From contig CM060733.1 of NCBI GenBank assembly GCA_030704615.1, positions 76,424,907-76,484,906 on the forward strand: a stretch of 60,000 nt of DNA, written 5' to 3'. The DNA is from Takakia lepidozioides. Taxonomy: Eukaryota; Streptophyta; Takakiopsida; Takakiales; Takakiaceae. The translations under genes were made by a program, and so were the position numbers. Below, piece after piece: positions 21,301 to 36,300 of this stretch. The notes beneath the pieces are model-generated. The model ran no database searches. It was not told where the DNA came from and saw only the letters and a program-made list of their open reading frames with translations. Positions within the stretch are counted from its first letter, which is position 1. The number at the start of each line of letters is the position of its first letter.

Positions 21301-24300
21301 CTGGTGCTGTTATAGTTCCTTCATTCTCTGTTGCTTTCTCATGAATTTAGCTGGACTCAGTGACGTCTGTGTGCAGGTGTTTGCAAGATGACAGAGAAAA
21401 ACCCTTGCGGGCAGACTGCAGACAATCCGAAAATAATACCGGGTGTTCCCATCTATTACTACGACAACTCAAATAATTACAAAAACGTGTATGACTCACC
21501 GTTCGACTACTGCCACAGCACGGGCCCGGATGTTGTCTTTCAGCACACTCCAATGTCTGACCTGGTGACTTGCTTTCCTCTTTTAGGTGGCATGTACAGA
21601 ACATCCTACAATGTTCTCCTGAATCTTTTCTTCCCTTCCTTGCTCCGCATCATGCCACCTTTTTCCCTTTTGCTTCCCACGGCAGGGTATTGAAGTACTC
21701 ATCAAGCTTCTGAGGGAACTGCACTACTAGGACAGACAATTCTCGTAATAACAGCTCTAGGGATTTGCGCATTTATCAAACCCAAAAGCGCTGGAAAGTA
21801 TCATTTCTGTAGTTTTTCTTTCTAAGGTTAGCGGGGCGGTCAAGAAAGTTCCTATTGTAAGCTGCGAGCAAAACCAAATTCTGTGGCTGGGAGCATTCAA
21901 ACTGCACTTGTTTGTACCGGTTAAGCATAGCCAAAACCAATTAGAATGCATGCAAATCTTTATTAGGACATCACAGGCGGTCACCTTACCTTTTTTTTGA
22001 AAGTATGCTGTACAAAGCAGTCATCAGTGATAAGAATCCCAGAGTCTTTCAGTTACACTTTGTAACCCAAATTAACAGGAAAAAATCACTTAATCCATAA
22101 CAGCATTGACGCAAGGGTGGACTGCTGATGGGGCAGAATGCCACTGTGTCACTATGTGGGCCGAACACCAACTTTGACACAACATTGTCTGTGTACGAGA
22201 AGGTTCTACTGAACCGAAAATCTCAGCTCAATCGAATTGCCTGCAACGATGACTACTGCAGTGTGCAGTCCTTGCTCTCCAAATTACTGCTGAAACAGAA
22301 TCACACACCTATGTCTTTGTGAGTACCTTTAGATACTGGACATGCTCCCTTGATTGCTCCCACTTTCTTGTCTCCTTTGTAGTAAGTATTACCTTCTGAG
22401 ACACAGCCGTCCACGGGCCCCTTAATGGCCCATGTGTAGAGCTGTATGCTCTATCAATTGCAGGATGAAAAATTCTCCTTTCCTTCCAATATCTTCTGAG
22501 TAAACCCAACAATCCAGACTAGATGAGCGTCATATCTAAGGTTCACAAACTGGGACAGTCAAGCTATCAAAGAATGAGTGAGTTACAAGTTGTGAATACC
22601 TTCTTTGCAGACGGAAATGTGGAATCGCACTGGGCAAGGAAAGGTGTGGTAACAATGAGTTAAGGTGTTTGTGTGTGTGCAGATGGTAGATGGCTGGGGA
22701 GCTGGAGGTCCCTTTGATTTCAATCTTACTGTGCCTGCAGGTAAGGGACACATGGATCCAGTTGCGGTTTAGTCCCCCTTTCTGATCTCTTCAAGCAAGG
22801 CTATGGGTAGGCGTGGCAGGTTGACAGAACTTGAGAGTGGTCTTCTCTCTAGTGAACAAGACCTCAAGCACTTCCTGACAGTCTGAAGCTAGAGTGCATT
22901 TATTAAACCATCAATGTCCGAATCCCAGCTGAACTAGATAATGTCACGATCTGCTCAGGGACTCAAGTATTGGACTAGGCATGGCATTGCACTTTTCTAG
23001 GGTGTAAGCTGGTCCCAAGAAGTGTTCAAGTTAGCGCCTTGTAAGCAGGCAAAGCGTGAGAGTTGGAAAAAGACCCATGGTGAGGGAAGAAACTATCTTT
23101 TAGTGTAAGTAAATACAAAAGGATACAAGGCAGGGCTCTGAGGATAACATATAGGTAGAGAGTCTCAGAGGAACGTTTTATGTAGAGGATGGAAGAAACC
23201 CTTGATCGTTGATTTTGGATCTGACTGTGCAGCAACTGCAACAACAAATAGTGCCACCACGCGAGCACCCTCAGTTCAATTGCCAGCAATCACAAACTCT
23301 GACCAGGATGGATGCACACAATGGATTGGGAAAACATGTGTAGAAAAGCCACCAACGGCGCCCTGGCAGTACACCTACTTTTGGAGTGCTGCGTCTTGGA
23401 GCCCTTGTAACCATGTGTGTGCTGGTGGAATTCAGGTCTGCTTTCCTGCAACTCTGCTTTGTCTTCTTTGACCTTCCTTCTTAGTCTATCCCACCTCCTC
23501 TCCTATTTAAGAGGATGAAGTGTTGCCTGGCAAGGGACAAAGACATGGAAGACACAGTGAGGGCCTTCCTAACCCACTTTGGTGTACTGCACCACATTCT
23601 TGCACACTCTAACTGTTGACTGAAAAAGAGGTCATCTGAGCACTTTTGCGTAAGTCTTGAGGGCAGCCTTTCATTGCTAGCAGATTGCCGCTACATTGAT
23701 TCTTAGTAATTACGAGCTCTGTCACTTAGTCAAAATCCAAGGGATTCACTATCAAAGAAGTGGCATATAGTTATGTGTACCGTCCATATGAATCCGCAGA
23801 GGGATGGCATGGACAAAAGAGACAGGCACGCAGGAAAGGGAGTTTTAACCAGGTGCAAGGGGAGGGCAGCATGCAGTGATCAAATGCTACATGGGAAACT
23901 TTTTGGAAGCTCCTGAATTGAACTGTGCTCACCTTCCCCTGCCCCAAGCCACACGGGTAAGTCCTCCCCTGTTCATTTACCTGTTATCTCTCCCTAAAAG
24001 CAATCCAAGGCCTCTCACATTTTCCCAGTCAGCAGAATAGTCAGACATCTTTATGTAGGCCCCAAATCTCTTCAAGAATAATTCCTATGAGAAACACAGA
24101 TTCCCTTGGCTATGAAGAGGAGTAAGCCTTAAAGAACTAACTTACGGAAAGATCTAGGAAGCTCAGCTAAACCAACACCAGTTTGACAAGGGAGAAGCTT
24201 CCCAAATGTGTGCACATTGTTGAAGATAATTGTACTTCTGATACAGTGCCATGGTGTTCTGAGCACTTGTATCCAATTGAAGAGAAGGCACTCAACCGGT

Positions 24301-27300
24301 GTTATCCATCAGAAATATGAATAAGCAATTCCTCCGACCAAAATCCTCATTTAGGACTGGATACATACTGGTGATCTATCATACAACAGAGGTCACATTG
24401 TTGCAGGTGTTCATTTTCACATGAACATTTTGCTAAGGTCATCCAAACATTTGAAAATATGGAAAAGCAGGCCTGCATGGATACTGGATCAGAAGGTTGA
24501 CACCTGACTCTGATTGGTTGGTGCAGAGCTGCAATATGGTGGCATGCAGGTCCTATTCTGTGTTTGAGGGATATTGGAGTGAGTGCAACCAAACCTGTGG
24601 CTCAGGCATCCAGAGGCGGTACAAGCCTGTACTTCGAGCTCTGAGTGCCTATTGGCATGTGTGATCATGCAGTTAGCTCATCATCAGGTCATACTTAGTG
24701 CATACCCAAGATGAAGTCTTCACTGACATCCAGCCTGGTTAAGACTTTTTGCACTGGTCATGACTCAAGGAAATAGGTCCTAAGAGCTTGCAACACAAAC
24801 TTGAATTGTAACTCACTGTAGTAATGCTGGACACTTCACATTATGGATATCTTGTCCATAATAACTTAAGACCCTTGTTCATCTACTTCATATTGACATT
24901 GCTCTGGCATTGATCATCTTTTTTCTGTGCAAGGTATTTGGCCCGCTTAGCTAAACCAGAGGATTAACATTTCCCTTGAGCAGTACGCAAGTCTAAATCC
25001 AATGTATAAACTCCGTTCCAATACGTTGGGGAAAATTGGTTGATTGACAGAGAGGTGCAACACGGCTAGCCCTGAAAGTTGTGAGGATCAGCAATACTTT
25101 GTGACTGAGAGAGAGTGCAACACTCACGTCTGCAATGCCACCTACTGGGAGGTGCCCAAATGGAACTACTGCAACGTTCCATGTTCGGGCGGCAAGCGGT
25201 TCCGAGATATTATCTGCCAGTCCAATGGTACTGTTGTTGGTGACGATGTCTGCTCCAGCGTCAATGCCCCTGACAATGAGCAGCTCTGCAATAGCCAAGT
25301 ACAGCTGCCCCTGAGGCCACTCACCCCCCTCTTCTTCTACTCCCAGTAGCTTAGGGATTTTTGCTGTTGGTGGATGGGGGGATTCTCGTCATACATGCAA
25401 ATAATTGTAGCAAAAGTATACATAATAGCAACCCATAGCCATCCAAATTAGGATGCTGCATGTGTGCGTACCACTTGAAGGAATGCAGACAGGTGAAACT
25501 CAATAGACATGACTATTCGAGTTACTTCACAGAAAATTTGATGTGTTTCAAGCATGATGTCACCCCATTGCAAGACACATACCCAATCACATGGAAAATA
25601 AATCGAGAAAAGAAAGAGTTGCTACACAGGGCACAGTGTATTTGATGAGGCCTGCTTGCAGCCATGTCAGACCTATGCATGGCTAGTGGGGCCATGGAAT
25701 GATGAGTGCCCAGTCGGATGCAACTCCACCACCACTCGCCATGTCGAGGTACATCACCTCACTCCCTCCTTTTCTCATGGCTGCGAGTACAAAGTCCCAG
25801 GCAAGGTCATAGATTGAAACTGAGCATACCTTAGATGGGTTAGATGTGTTCATAGAGGTTCGCCATGGAGGCAAGTCTAGCTCTCATCCTCCTGTCTCTC
25901 TCTCACACTTGCTTGGCTGATCATAAAGCTTGTGGTGCAACTCAGTGTGTAGATGGCTGGGGAGAAGGAGTGGAAGACCAGCATTGTGACATTGGAAGTA
26001 AACCAGGAAGTACAATGCAGTGTCAGCGCACTGACGTAGCTTGTGACGACTGCAGGCACAATAATTGCTCTGGAAATGGAGGGTGTATGGTAATATCGTC
26101 ATTTCTTTGTTCTACCCTGTCCATGGGCCCTCGTGGCCCGCTGTGGATGTTTTAAAGTTTTTTTCATTCTTTCTCTCCCTTTCTTTTGCATCTTTGAAGC
26201 CCTCGGAAATATATCTCTACACATACTTGCCGTTGAATTGCACAGTGGTTTATTGATCTCCTGTATAAATGGAGGTGGCATATAGGCTGGAAGGTGTAAG
26301 TGCATTGGTCACTGGGAGGGACGCTACTGTGAGACCCTCAAGATATGTGAAGGCCGGCCCGTGGGATACCTTCGCAATGGTAGTGTGGGATGCTGCCCAT
26401 ACGAAGCTATTGACAATGAGCAGCACTGCTGTATCACTGCGAATGCCACCCTGACTAGTGTATGCTCCATACCCAGCCTGTGTCCATTTAAGTTTCCTTT
26501 TCCTGCTTTCGCCTTTCTGGTTGTTGACAGCTTATATGTGGCTCGTGATCTTGGGTCGTCTGAATGGTGCATATGATGGAGTGAAAATACTAGGAACAGA
26601 GGTCTGAGGCACATGCATTTGATATTGGCAGGATGGCTATTGTTGCGAAGGGGGCTACCTTGATGCATACTGTGCTTGCAATGGGACTGCTATGTGAGGC
26701 CTCACACCTTTGTTAATCCCCTCCCATCTGGTTGTCTCCTGAAATGATGCAATCATAGCTTACTCATAGGACCATGTTTGAGTAATGCTGACATCCAAAG
26801 TCAGGAGAAAACAAAAATTTAGTATAAATCATGAAGGGTGACACAATTGAGCTGATACTTTACAACGTCCTTTAAGCTCAAAGAGCTCATGGGACAAGAG
26901 AAAGAATCAAACAAGAAAGAGAGTCCCTCCACAAGCAGCCCAGAAACAATCATTGATCTGTCTAAGATTCAACGAGTCGTGCAGATATGCTGTGAAGCAG
27001 TTCTGAGCCTTGTAGCGGAACACCTCTATGAGGGATTGGCTATCTCGGAATAGAAAATAGTTCTCCCCGGAGCTCGTAATAGAAAGGACATGAAAGAAGA
27101 GATGTTCTTTGGTTTCAATTTCCTTCCTCTCATCTCTACACAAGTGGGGCACAAGCAGTCAGCGCACTGAAGGTTGTCCCCCCTATCTGCAGACTGTGGG
27201 AGCCCACCCTGAAGACCAAGAATGTCTTCTGATAGAACTGCAGCTTTTGTAAGATTGACTGTTCCAGGTCCGCCTAACATAAAGTTCCATCAGCTCCCGT

Positions 27301-30300
27301 CTGATGTGTCCGTTGTGGGTGTGCTTGGACGAAATTTCCGGACTTCTGTAATTTGTGGAAGTAGGGAAGAAACATGCAATCTATGGCTTTCAAAGAAGTT
27401 GGAGACCTGAGCAATACAAGAGGTCTTGAAACCAACATTTATGAGTCGCATAGGGGTTGCAAGGGCTGGAGCTGCCAGCCATTTGGTAGGGCTTGCAACC
27501 TTCTCAGGGAGATAGTAAGCGGAAGATGGCCTAGACACAATCAAATTCAGCACGTACAATTTGTGATGGTGTTGTACCTCTAGCCCCAAGCATTTCTTGG
27601 AGGAAATACGATTGAAAGTGGTTCGAGGTTTCACTCCCACCGGGAAACGGGGACCTCTGGGGCCCCGAAACTTGCCGCCATAAGTGGGCAGCAGGGGTGA
27701 CAACCGAGTCAAATAGCCACTTTTTGGTGGGGGAGTGGCGCGGATGGATTGTTTGCATTTGGCCTGAAGGTGTATAGAGGCAGTCTTTCCTGGTCGATGC
27801 AAACTGAAATTTGGGTGCATGGATAACCAGACCAGGTATGGTACTCATGACCTCAATCTCTTGCTGGTTCTCTCCCTGTCCTCTAGGAAGCCTATTGCCA
27901 TTGGGTGGACTTGATACGGGAGTACATTAATGTCTCTGTGACTAAATGCCGGCCTTGTGACCTCGTGTCCTTGTTTTGTTCGACCTGAAGCGCTTTGCTC
28001 CAGGTAAGGTAGTGCATTGGATTTAGTTGGAAAGCTTGGGGCCTTTCCCTCTTTAGAATATGCCTACACGGGCCATTCCCTGCAACTCCCTGGAGTGTGA
28101 TCTCTGAATGGTAACAAGCGGACCCCTACCGTTTGGGGGCAGCCCCTCCGCCCAAATTGGGCAGTCGTATGCTCTGTATAGCATACTCGGCACTTGGGCT
28201 CGGGTTGGTTCCTGTGCTTAAACTTATAGCCTGCGAGATCAATCAAAATTTTAGCTCCTATCGACTTCAACACTCCCCAGGGTGATTCCTGGGAATTGGT
28301 TACTTATGCCAAATCTAGGGCTTCATGTGTAGTTTTTGGGGTGAATCCCAGGATGGACGATGTGTCCTTTAAAACTACATGCTCTAGCTTAGGCTTGGAT
28401 TTCATGGCTAATGGTTCCATCTCGAGACTTGATAACAGGGTACATTGAAGGTTGCAATGACCAAAAGTGCTTCTAATAGAGTCCCACATCAATTCAATCT
28501 CAAAGAAGTTCGTCCCTTGACTGGCTGGAGAGCGGTCTTAGACATTGGTGATTCAATGGGGCGCTCTAAGAAGACAACTAAGGGCAAGGACTTCAACTTG
28601 AGAGTTTCTAATCGGTTTGATGCTCTGGATGAGGTTGAATCCAAACAGCCAGAAGGACAAGATGCCCCTAAGTGTACAGAACCTGAACGTCCTGAATCTG
28701 AAGGATTTGGTACTCTGAATGGTTTACCAATCCTCAAGGTTTACACAACGAACAAATTCTATACACGGGGTAATTGTCCCCAAGCCGTCAGATGGACAAT
28801 CTGTCCCTAAGTGTGCAGATCCTGAACGTCGTGTAACTGAAGGATTTGGTACTCTAAATGGTTTACCAATCCTCAAAGTCTACACAAGACGAGCAAAATC
28901 TACACACGGGGTAATTGTCCCCAAGCAGTCTGATGGACAATATACCCCTAAGTGTGCGGAGCCTGTGCGTCGTGTAACTGAAGGATTTGGTACCCTGAAT
29001 GGTTTACCAATTCTCAAAGTTTACACAAGACGAGCAAAATCTACACATGGGGTAACTGTCCCCCCTTTGCAGAACGGTTGGCCGTCCAGGAGCAATCACA
29101 AGCTACCTAGACGACAAACAATTCACATGCAAAGGGCTGGCTTGCGGCTGGCCACTTTCAACTTCTCAGGCTTACTAACCAAAGGAAACAACTCGAAGTG
29201 GGACAAGTCCTTCGGACTAATGATATTCATATCTGTGCTGGGCAAGAAACATGGGAAACGTCGGATAAACTGGTTGGAGATGTCAATGGTTATAAATGGG
29301 CAGGTAGGATGTGTACTCTCAAGGCAGCCTCTGCCACACGCGGTCAAAAAGGGGTTGGATTCTTTGTCCGTGATTTCTTGTTTGATAATTGTGAAATTAT
29401 TAACAAGGGTTTGAGGTACGAGCATAGTATCTGGCTAAAACTGAATCTGAAGGGCGGCATGAGTACGAAGGACCTCTTTGTGGGTTGTGTTTACATGCCC
29501 ACAGAGGGGACCCTTAGTGCTGACGCAGACAAAGCCTTCGAAGATGTAAAGCTGGACTGTGCTTCGTTCCTTGCCAAAGGTCAGGTAGTGCTATTGGGTG
29601 ACTTCAATGCCCGGGTGGGCAAAGGGCTCCATCAGGACGATATCATTGGGCCTTTTGGTGAGGACGAGCTGAATTCTAATGGCAGACGGTTAATTAACTG
29701 TCTGGAAGAGCTTCAGCTTTTGACCTTGAATAACAGGACAAGAGGTGACCAAGTGCAGTGGACTCGTGAGAAATCCCAAACTGGGGAACATTCCATTGTG
29801 GACTATATCATAATGGACAAAAAATTGTTTCCCCAGTGTGCCAATGTGTTGATCGACAGAACTGATATTGGTACCTCTGACCACTTCCTGGTTTGGACTG
29901 AGATCAAAAGGTGTTTTCCCAACACCAAGAGATCTGTGAAACGTTCGATTCGGAAGTGGCGCATAAAAAATTCCATAATGAGGAGGTCAAGGCTGAGTAC
30001 GTCCAGGCCTTGCAAGAGACTCTCCCTCATTTGTCCAATCGCTCCAAGAACTTCAGTCTCGCTCTGACAACGCAAGAAATGAAGTCGAAAGAGCAGTGGA
30101 CTCTTGGGAGAGTTTCGTCTCCTCTGTGGCTGACAAGATCATTGGGAGGAAACTAATTGTCTGCGGTAGAGCTGTCAATTGGTGGACCAATGAGATCAAA
30201 CTCAAGATAGCTGAGAGACGCCCTCTATAAAGAGTGCTGCAATTTGAAAACCAACAGAGAATTGTGGGCGAGGTACTATCAGCTCCGGAAAGATATCAAT

Positions 30301-33300
30301 CAGCTTGTTAGGTCTCAGAAGAAATTATACTGGGATAAGCTATACAGTGAAATAAACTCAAACCACCATGGTGGTAATGACAAGAAATTCTGGTTGGCCC
30401 TTCAACGTTTGTACAAGCCTAAAAACGGTCAGCAAGTACAAGCGCTGAAGACTACTAAAGGTGCAGTGGTGACTTCATCGGTTGACATTGTCAAAACCTT
30501 TGAAAATCACTACAGTATCCTTGGCAGAACTTCTAGGTCTAACAGTGAGGGGTCTTCTGCTGAATGGAGGGACACAGTTGGAAAAACTGTTTCCTATGAT
30601 TCAAAACAGCCCTGATGAACTGGAGTATATTTCAATGGCTTATAACGCTCCCATTAGTTCTTCTGAGATTGTGGAAGCAATTGAACATTTAAATGGATAT
30701 AAAGCTGTTGAACCTTATCTGGAAGACTGAAATGATCCCCTTTCACTGGCGACAGGGGGTCATTGTCAGTCTATACAAGAAGGGTGACAGAGAAGAACCG
30801 GGGAACTACCGTGGCATTACGGTCCTCAATGCTGTTGGCAAGACATTCTGCAGAGTTATAAGTACTCGTCTCGAGGTTGATCTGGAGTCTAGAGGTTGTT
30901 TCCACGAAGGCCAAGCTGGCTTTCGGCGAAACAGGGGCTGTGTGGATCATATCTTCACTCTAAGCCAGATTATTCAGGGAAGGAAAAAAGAAGGGAAACC
31001 CACTATGTTTTTTTCCTGGATGTCAAAAGGCTTATGACACAGTGTGGAGAGATGGCCTATGGTTCCGCCTCTGGTCTTGTGGGATCAAGGGAAAGATGTG
31101 GAGAGTTGTCCACAACTTGTATGCTCACACCAAAAGCTGTGTCACTGTTAATGGACAGAAGTCCAACTTCTTTGACATAGACCAAGGTGTAGCTCAAGGA
31201 TGTACTCTCTCCCCTCTGCTCTTCAATGTTTTCATCAATCAACTCCTCGAGGATGTGGAAAGTGAAGGATTTGGGTTAAGGGTGGGTGATACCACCATAC
31301 CAGCCCTTATGTTTGCGGATGACTTTGCAGGCATAGGGGAGACTCCAACCAATCTCCAGGAGTTGATTGATTGCGCGAAGAGATACTTTGATCTTTGGGG
31401 GCTAGAGGCTAATGTCAGCAAATGTGCAGTGGTAGCATTCAATGACAGAGGAGAGGGAGGAAGATCTTAAGTGGCAGTGGGGTAGCCAAGAGATCCCGGT
31501 CCTCCCTTCCTACACTTACCTGGGGGTTGAGTTTTCCTCCAATTGTAATTGGGATGCACATTGGGAAAGTTGTAATTGGGAAAGTTGTTCAAACTGGCAA
31601 GGGCAAAGCTCTGGGGCTCACTAAATTTTTCCACTGCAGAGGGGTCATCTCTGAGGTTAAGAAAACCATGCTTTGTCGCGTTATTAGACCTGCCTTGGAG
31701 TACGGATCTGCTATATGGGTTGATAACTCCAACCAGGCTAAGTCTCTAGAATCCATTCAAGTGGGGGTGCTTAAGGAGTGTATGTCAGCATGCTCCAAAA
31801 CAGCTAATGTGGCTGTTCGGGGTGAGTTTGGCATTCCATCCTTAAGCTCCCAACGAGATGAATTCAAGTCAGATGGTGGGGTCAGCTGCAACATATGCCC
31901 AACACCAGATATCCTAAGTTAATCGACTCTATATCTTGGAAACAGGACCGCCCTGTCAAACAGGCTAAGTCCTGGCAGAAGAGAGTAGAAAAGATTCTCA
32001 AGGACCTGGACCTGGATCCGCAAGTCTTGACCCTGCTGGATAAATCTGACTTAGAGGCTGTAGTGGCTGAAGCCATGTCTGTTGCCATGAGATTGTCTGA
32101 TGAAAATGAAGTTAGGCAGAGAACTTCCCTGAACTTGTTTCCAGTCAGTGACATGGGGGTGGACATCTTGGATGACCTCAAGGGTCTACCCACTCTCGGC
32201 ACTAGACTGAAATTTAAACTCAGGGCAGGAAGCCTACCTTTGAACAGCAAACAGAAGCAGAGAGGAAAGGGAGAGTGCAATTGTCCGTTGTGTGGGCAAT
32301 CTGAAGACAGTATTCATTTTCTGATACACTGTCCGGGGTTCTCTCACCAAAGAGACGCTCTCTTCAATTCTATCAAGGGAATTGTGCCTGTACCCCTGTT
32401 TACCAACTTTGAAAGTCTCGAGGCTGAGCCAAAAGCCCAGGCCCTCCTGAGGCCTATTTTTTGGGCAAATCACACACAGCAGATTGATGCTTGTGTGAAG
32501 GGTTTTCTAGAGGATATCTGGAAAACCCGGATTAATTCTTTATATGAAGGTAAGTCTTACTACCAACGTCCGCCCCTGACGGAGGTAGTTTCTGTTCCCT
32601 TTTGTTCCCGCTCAAACTGGGCGCGGGGTCAATGGCCACAAGGCTACAGCAAACAACGTCTTATGAGTACAATCTCTTGCTGGTTGAAGAGGAATATCCG
32701 ATCAGCATGGCAATCAAAGAGTCTTGGTTTTGCTGAGGTTGACCTGCAGCCCTTAGGCCTTGGAGAACTCTTCTAGGAGGCGCAGATTGTATTGGCATCC
32801 AGGCAGCCCCACTCTAATGAGTTTTTGGCAATGTAGACCTCCAATGCATCTGTAGAAATGGTGCTTTATGTAGAGAAAATGCATCTGTAGAGAAAATGAA
32901 ATGAAACGGTGCCTTATGACGTCCGTGGGAAGCTCATAAGCTTATGGGACAAAATGGAAGAAAACATGAGAGAAGAAACAAAAACTTTATAACGTCTGGG
33001 TAAAGCTCAAGGAGCTAACTGAAAAGAGAAAATGCATGGACAGAAAAGTGGAGCCCCAACAACCAGCCACCACAACCATGAATGACAATCCAACTTCATC
33101 TGATTTTCAAATTTTGGAGGTTGTGGAAATGGCAGTTTTTATCCTTGTACTGGAAACTCTCTGTCACGCCATGGCCGTCCCTGAAAAGGCAAAAGTAGCG
33201 ACCCTGGATTTCAAGGTAGAGAAGACAGTGACACAAGAATTCAGTCTCAATCTCCAGCCTGTCTTGTTAGCGCAAGCAAGACGAAGGTTTTCAGCATGCT

Positions 33301-36300
33301 GTAGATTGCCCTCTTCCAGTCTTGATCCTGAGACTATGTGGGTCCACTCTGAAACATCCCAATGCCCCTGAGAACAGTACTTGGGCTGTAAGATTCTGTT
33401 CCAAACAGAAATAGTGAATGGTGTCGCTTATTTCCAGGTCTGGATGACAGCTTTTTCTGTTCTTCTCAGGCTTTGAAAAGATTTCCAGATGCCTTTGGTT
33501 TTGAGGCTGAAGAGAGGTTGCGCCGGCTGAAGAAAGATTCCAAAATTGTGCATACAATTGCCTTAGAAAAAGCTAGGGGTGTGAGCGCTGGTGGTGGGAG
33601 ACAGCTAAACAGTTATTAATGGAAAGGTTGTGTTGCGTGAGGGAAGGATGGCAGATCACTAGACTTTCATAGCAAGTGCTGCAGCACCATCCGAGATGAG
33701 AAAGGCATATGCTGCAACAGTGGATTTTTGGATGAATGCCTCATTTGTGATGGCGATAGCACCAGCTGTGCTGCCAACATTAGGATCAGCCTCATCTTCA
33801 ATTCCACCATAGAGATACCTCACAACTCCTCCACTCAATGGAAGGAGTTCATCCTCTACTTCAGTGGTGATGTAAATTTCTAGAACTTCCAACACAACTC
33901 CTTTCCTCTTCCACTGCGTCCCAGGGGCCTTAAGGATGCAATCTATTTCTTAGTTATGATGGATACCATTTAATTTCTCGCTCTTCTCTCTCACCCTTTC
34001 TTAGTTTCTTGTCCTTGGACAACCAGCATGTAGCCCAGTGGTAATGGGCACATACCACGTTGGATGTGGTTGTGGGTTCAAACCACGGTCTGGTGTGTCA
34101 TTAAGGTGTCCACCTTTCAGCTGGAAGGCAGTAGCCCTTGTGGTGAAGAGACACCATAATTTACGCTTCCTTCGGGAGGCGTCTATATTTTATTTTATTT
34201 TTCTTGTCCTTGTGGCCCTCCGTGGATGTTATACAATCTCTTTCTTTCATGCTTGGCAGCTTACCTGCACGAGGCCTTCACCCTTAGACAATCTTGCGAG
34301 CAATAGTTTTATGTTTGGCTCTGGTTTTGTTTCCTCTCTCATGTTTTTTTCCCATTTTGTCCCATAAGCTCTATGAGCTTTCCGCAGATGTTATAAAGTA
34401 CCATTTCATCTCATTCTTGCCCCATAAGCTCTTTCAGCGGACATATAAAGTTTCATTCTTTTCATTTCTCTTGCTTTTGGGCTGCTTGTGGGTTTAGCTG
34501 TTTTTTGGCTCTGGTTTTGTTTCCTCTCTCATGTTTTTTCCATTTTGTCCCATAAGCTCTTTTGAGCTTTCCGTGGACGTTATAAAGTACCATTTCGTTT
34601 CATTTCTCTCATACTTGTTTCTTTCTCTCACTAAATCTTCCATTATGAGGATCAGAAATGCTTGGCAGTTTTTCTGCACAAAGCTTTGACCCTAGACAAT
34701 CCCTTGAGCAGTAGTTGCTTTTGGGCTGCTTATGGCTTCTCTCTGTGTCTACAATGGCTCGGGAGCTCCAAGCTCACAAGGCAGAGGCCTCCTCCTGGGC
34801 TAATATAGTTAAGGGGAGTGTTAGAAGTCAGCTCAGATTTAGTTAGCTAGGGTTCTGTTAGGGTTTTTTGACGGCTAGGGATAGTTCTACCAGAAGGTTC
34901 CAGCCACCAGAAGTTTCTAGAGAACTCATGTAGGATTTAAGAGAAAGGCTGAGGCAATGCCCAGCACTTCTTCTAGCATTTTGGATGTGCTATCCTAGTA
35001 GATTGCAGAGAGAGGAGGAGGAGAAGTCCAGCATCTACTTTTGTAAGTTCTTTCTTTTGCAGTAAGGAGCATTCTTGTTAGGACTGACACTTCTTGTTAG
35101 TACTAACTCTTTGGTTGGTTTAGGCTGTCAGTTTTTGTACTGCTGCTTGTGCTAGAAGCTATCTGTCAATATCACTAGGAGGTAGAGGACAGGTCTAGTT
35201 TCCAACAGGTTATGGGCCAACAAGACGTTACAACTACTTGGACAGTTGAGCCACTGGATGGCAACAACTATAAGAGTTGGATCTACACGATGCAGCTCCT
35301 GCTCTCTTCAAAGAGCCTATGGTCAGTAGTGGCTAAAAAGCCTTCAAAGGATAACCTGAAGGAGAAGAGATGGATCCAAAAGAATGAGTTTGCAATGGCA
35401 ACTCTGGTCACAAACATGAGATCAAAGCTGGTAGTTGTGGTAAGGAATCTTACAACTACTCATGAGGTCTGGCAGACCTTAAGTGAGGTGTATGAGGCAG
35501 ATGCGATGGGGAAAGCATATGTCCTATGGAAACAGCTCATGGACTTGAGAATGAGAGAAGGTGAGAGTGTAGCCATTCACATTGCCACTGTTAAAGCCAT
35601 GTGTCTGGAGATAATTGATGCGGGAGAAACCCATGACTGAATCACTTCAGATCATGACCTTGTTTGGCACCTTGCCAAAGAGTTATGACATGGTGGAAAC
35701 CGCATTGGCTACTCATGGTAAGAGTAGACTGAGTTGGAAGTATGTCACTTCACAACTCATCATGGAAGAAAGCAAGGTGACTAGGGGTAGCTCAAGTATG
35801 GACAATGCCCTGACGGCTACTTCCATCAAGAAAGATGGAGCATGTTTCCGATGCGGCAAATTTGGGCATTTCCAGAAGGACTGCAAGGTGAAGATTGACA
35901 AGCCCAAGAAGGACAAGTGGAGACCAAGGAAAGGGAAGTCTGTACATGCACATGTTGCTGATATGGGCAACGACAGTGAAGTTCACCTGTTTATGGCAGA
36001 TGCAGCTTACAGTCGTGATGAAGACTACCTGCTGACTACTGAATGAGAACACTGTGGAGATGAGTGGTATTTGGACTCTGGAGCTACTAACCACATGTGT
36101 GGGAGGAAGGAGTTGTTTCACAACTTGAAACCCATTCAGCCTAGGAGCGTAAAGATGGCAACAAGACGTTTTCTGTAAGTACGATGATGGGAGAAATCCC
36201 TATCAACTTTATCAGAAAAGAGAGTAAGGTTACCCGTTGTACCCTTCAAAAAGTCCTATATGTGCTAGACTTGGCAAAGAATCTGATCTCTGTTAGTACC

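Larger units (their letters stand above)
28445..32885 (+). mobile_element. Nearly complete LINE (EN-RT, zf-RVT type) in subtilase intron T-U
   Basis: Contains in order an ORF1 with a 47-residue repeat, an APE-type endonuclease, a reverse transcriptase and a C-terminal zinc knuckle. Stop at about 32774 and a short 3' UTR up to about 32885. Same strand as the host gene. At least four frame shifts. No poly-A tail is seen. The 3' end abuts an antisense LINE tail. Confidence 0.8.

Noticed and set aside
27290-27848. Minus-strand frame of 176 codons as an intact gene
   Set aside because: Motif order and frame changes show it is a decayed LINE ORF2 piece.
34018-34090. tRNA gene
   Set aside because: A and B boxes are present but there is no cloverleaf with a proper anticodon arm and acceptor stem. 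A unique body and tail follow, and other copies exist, so it is a SINE.
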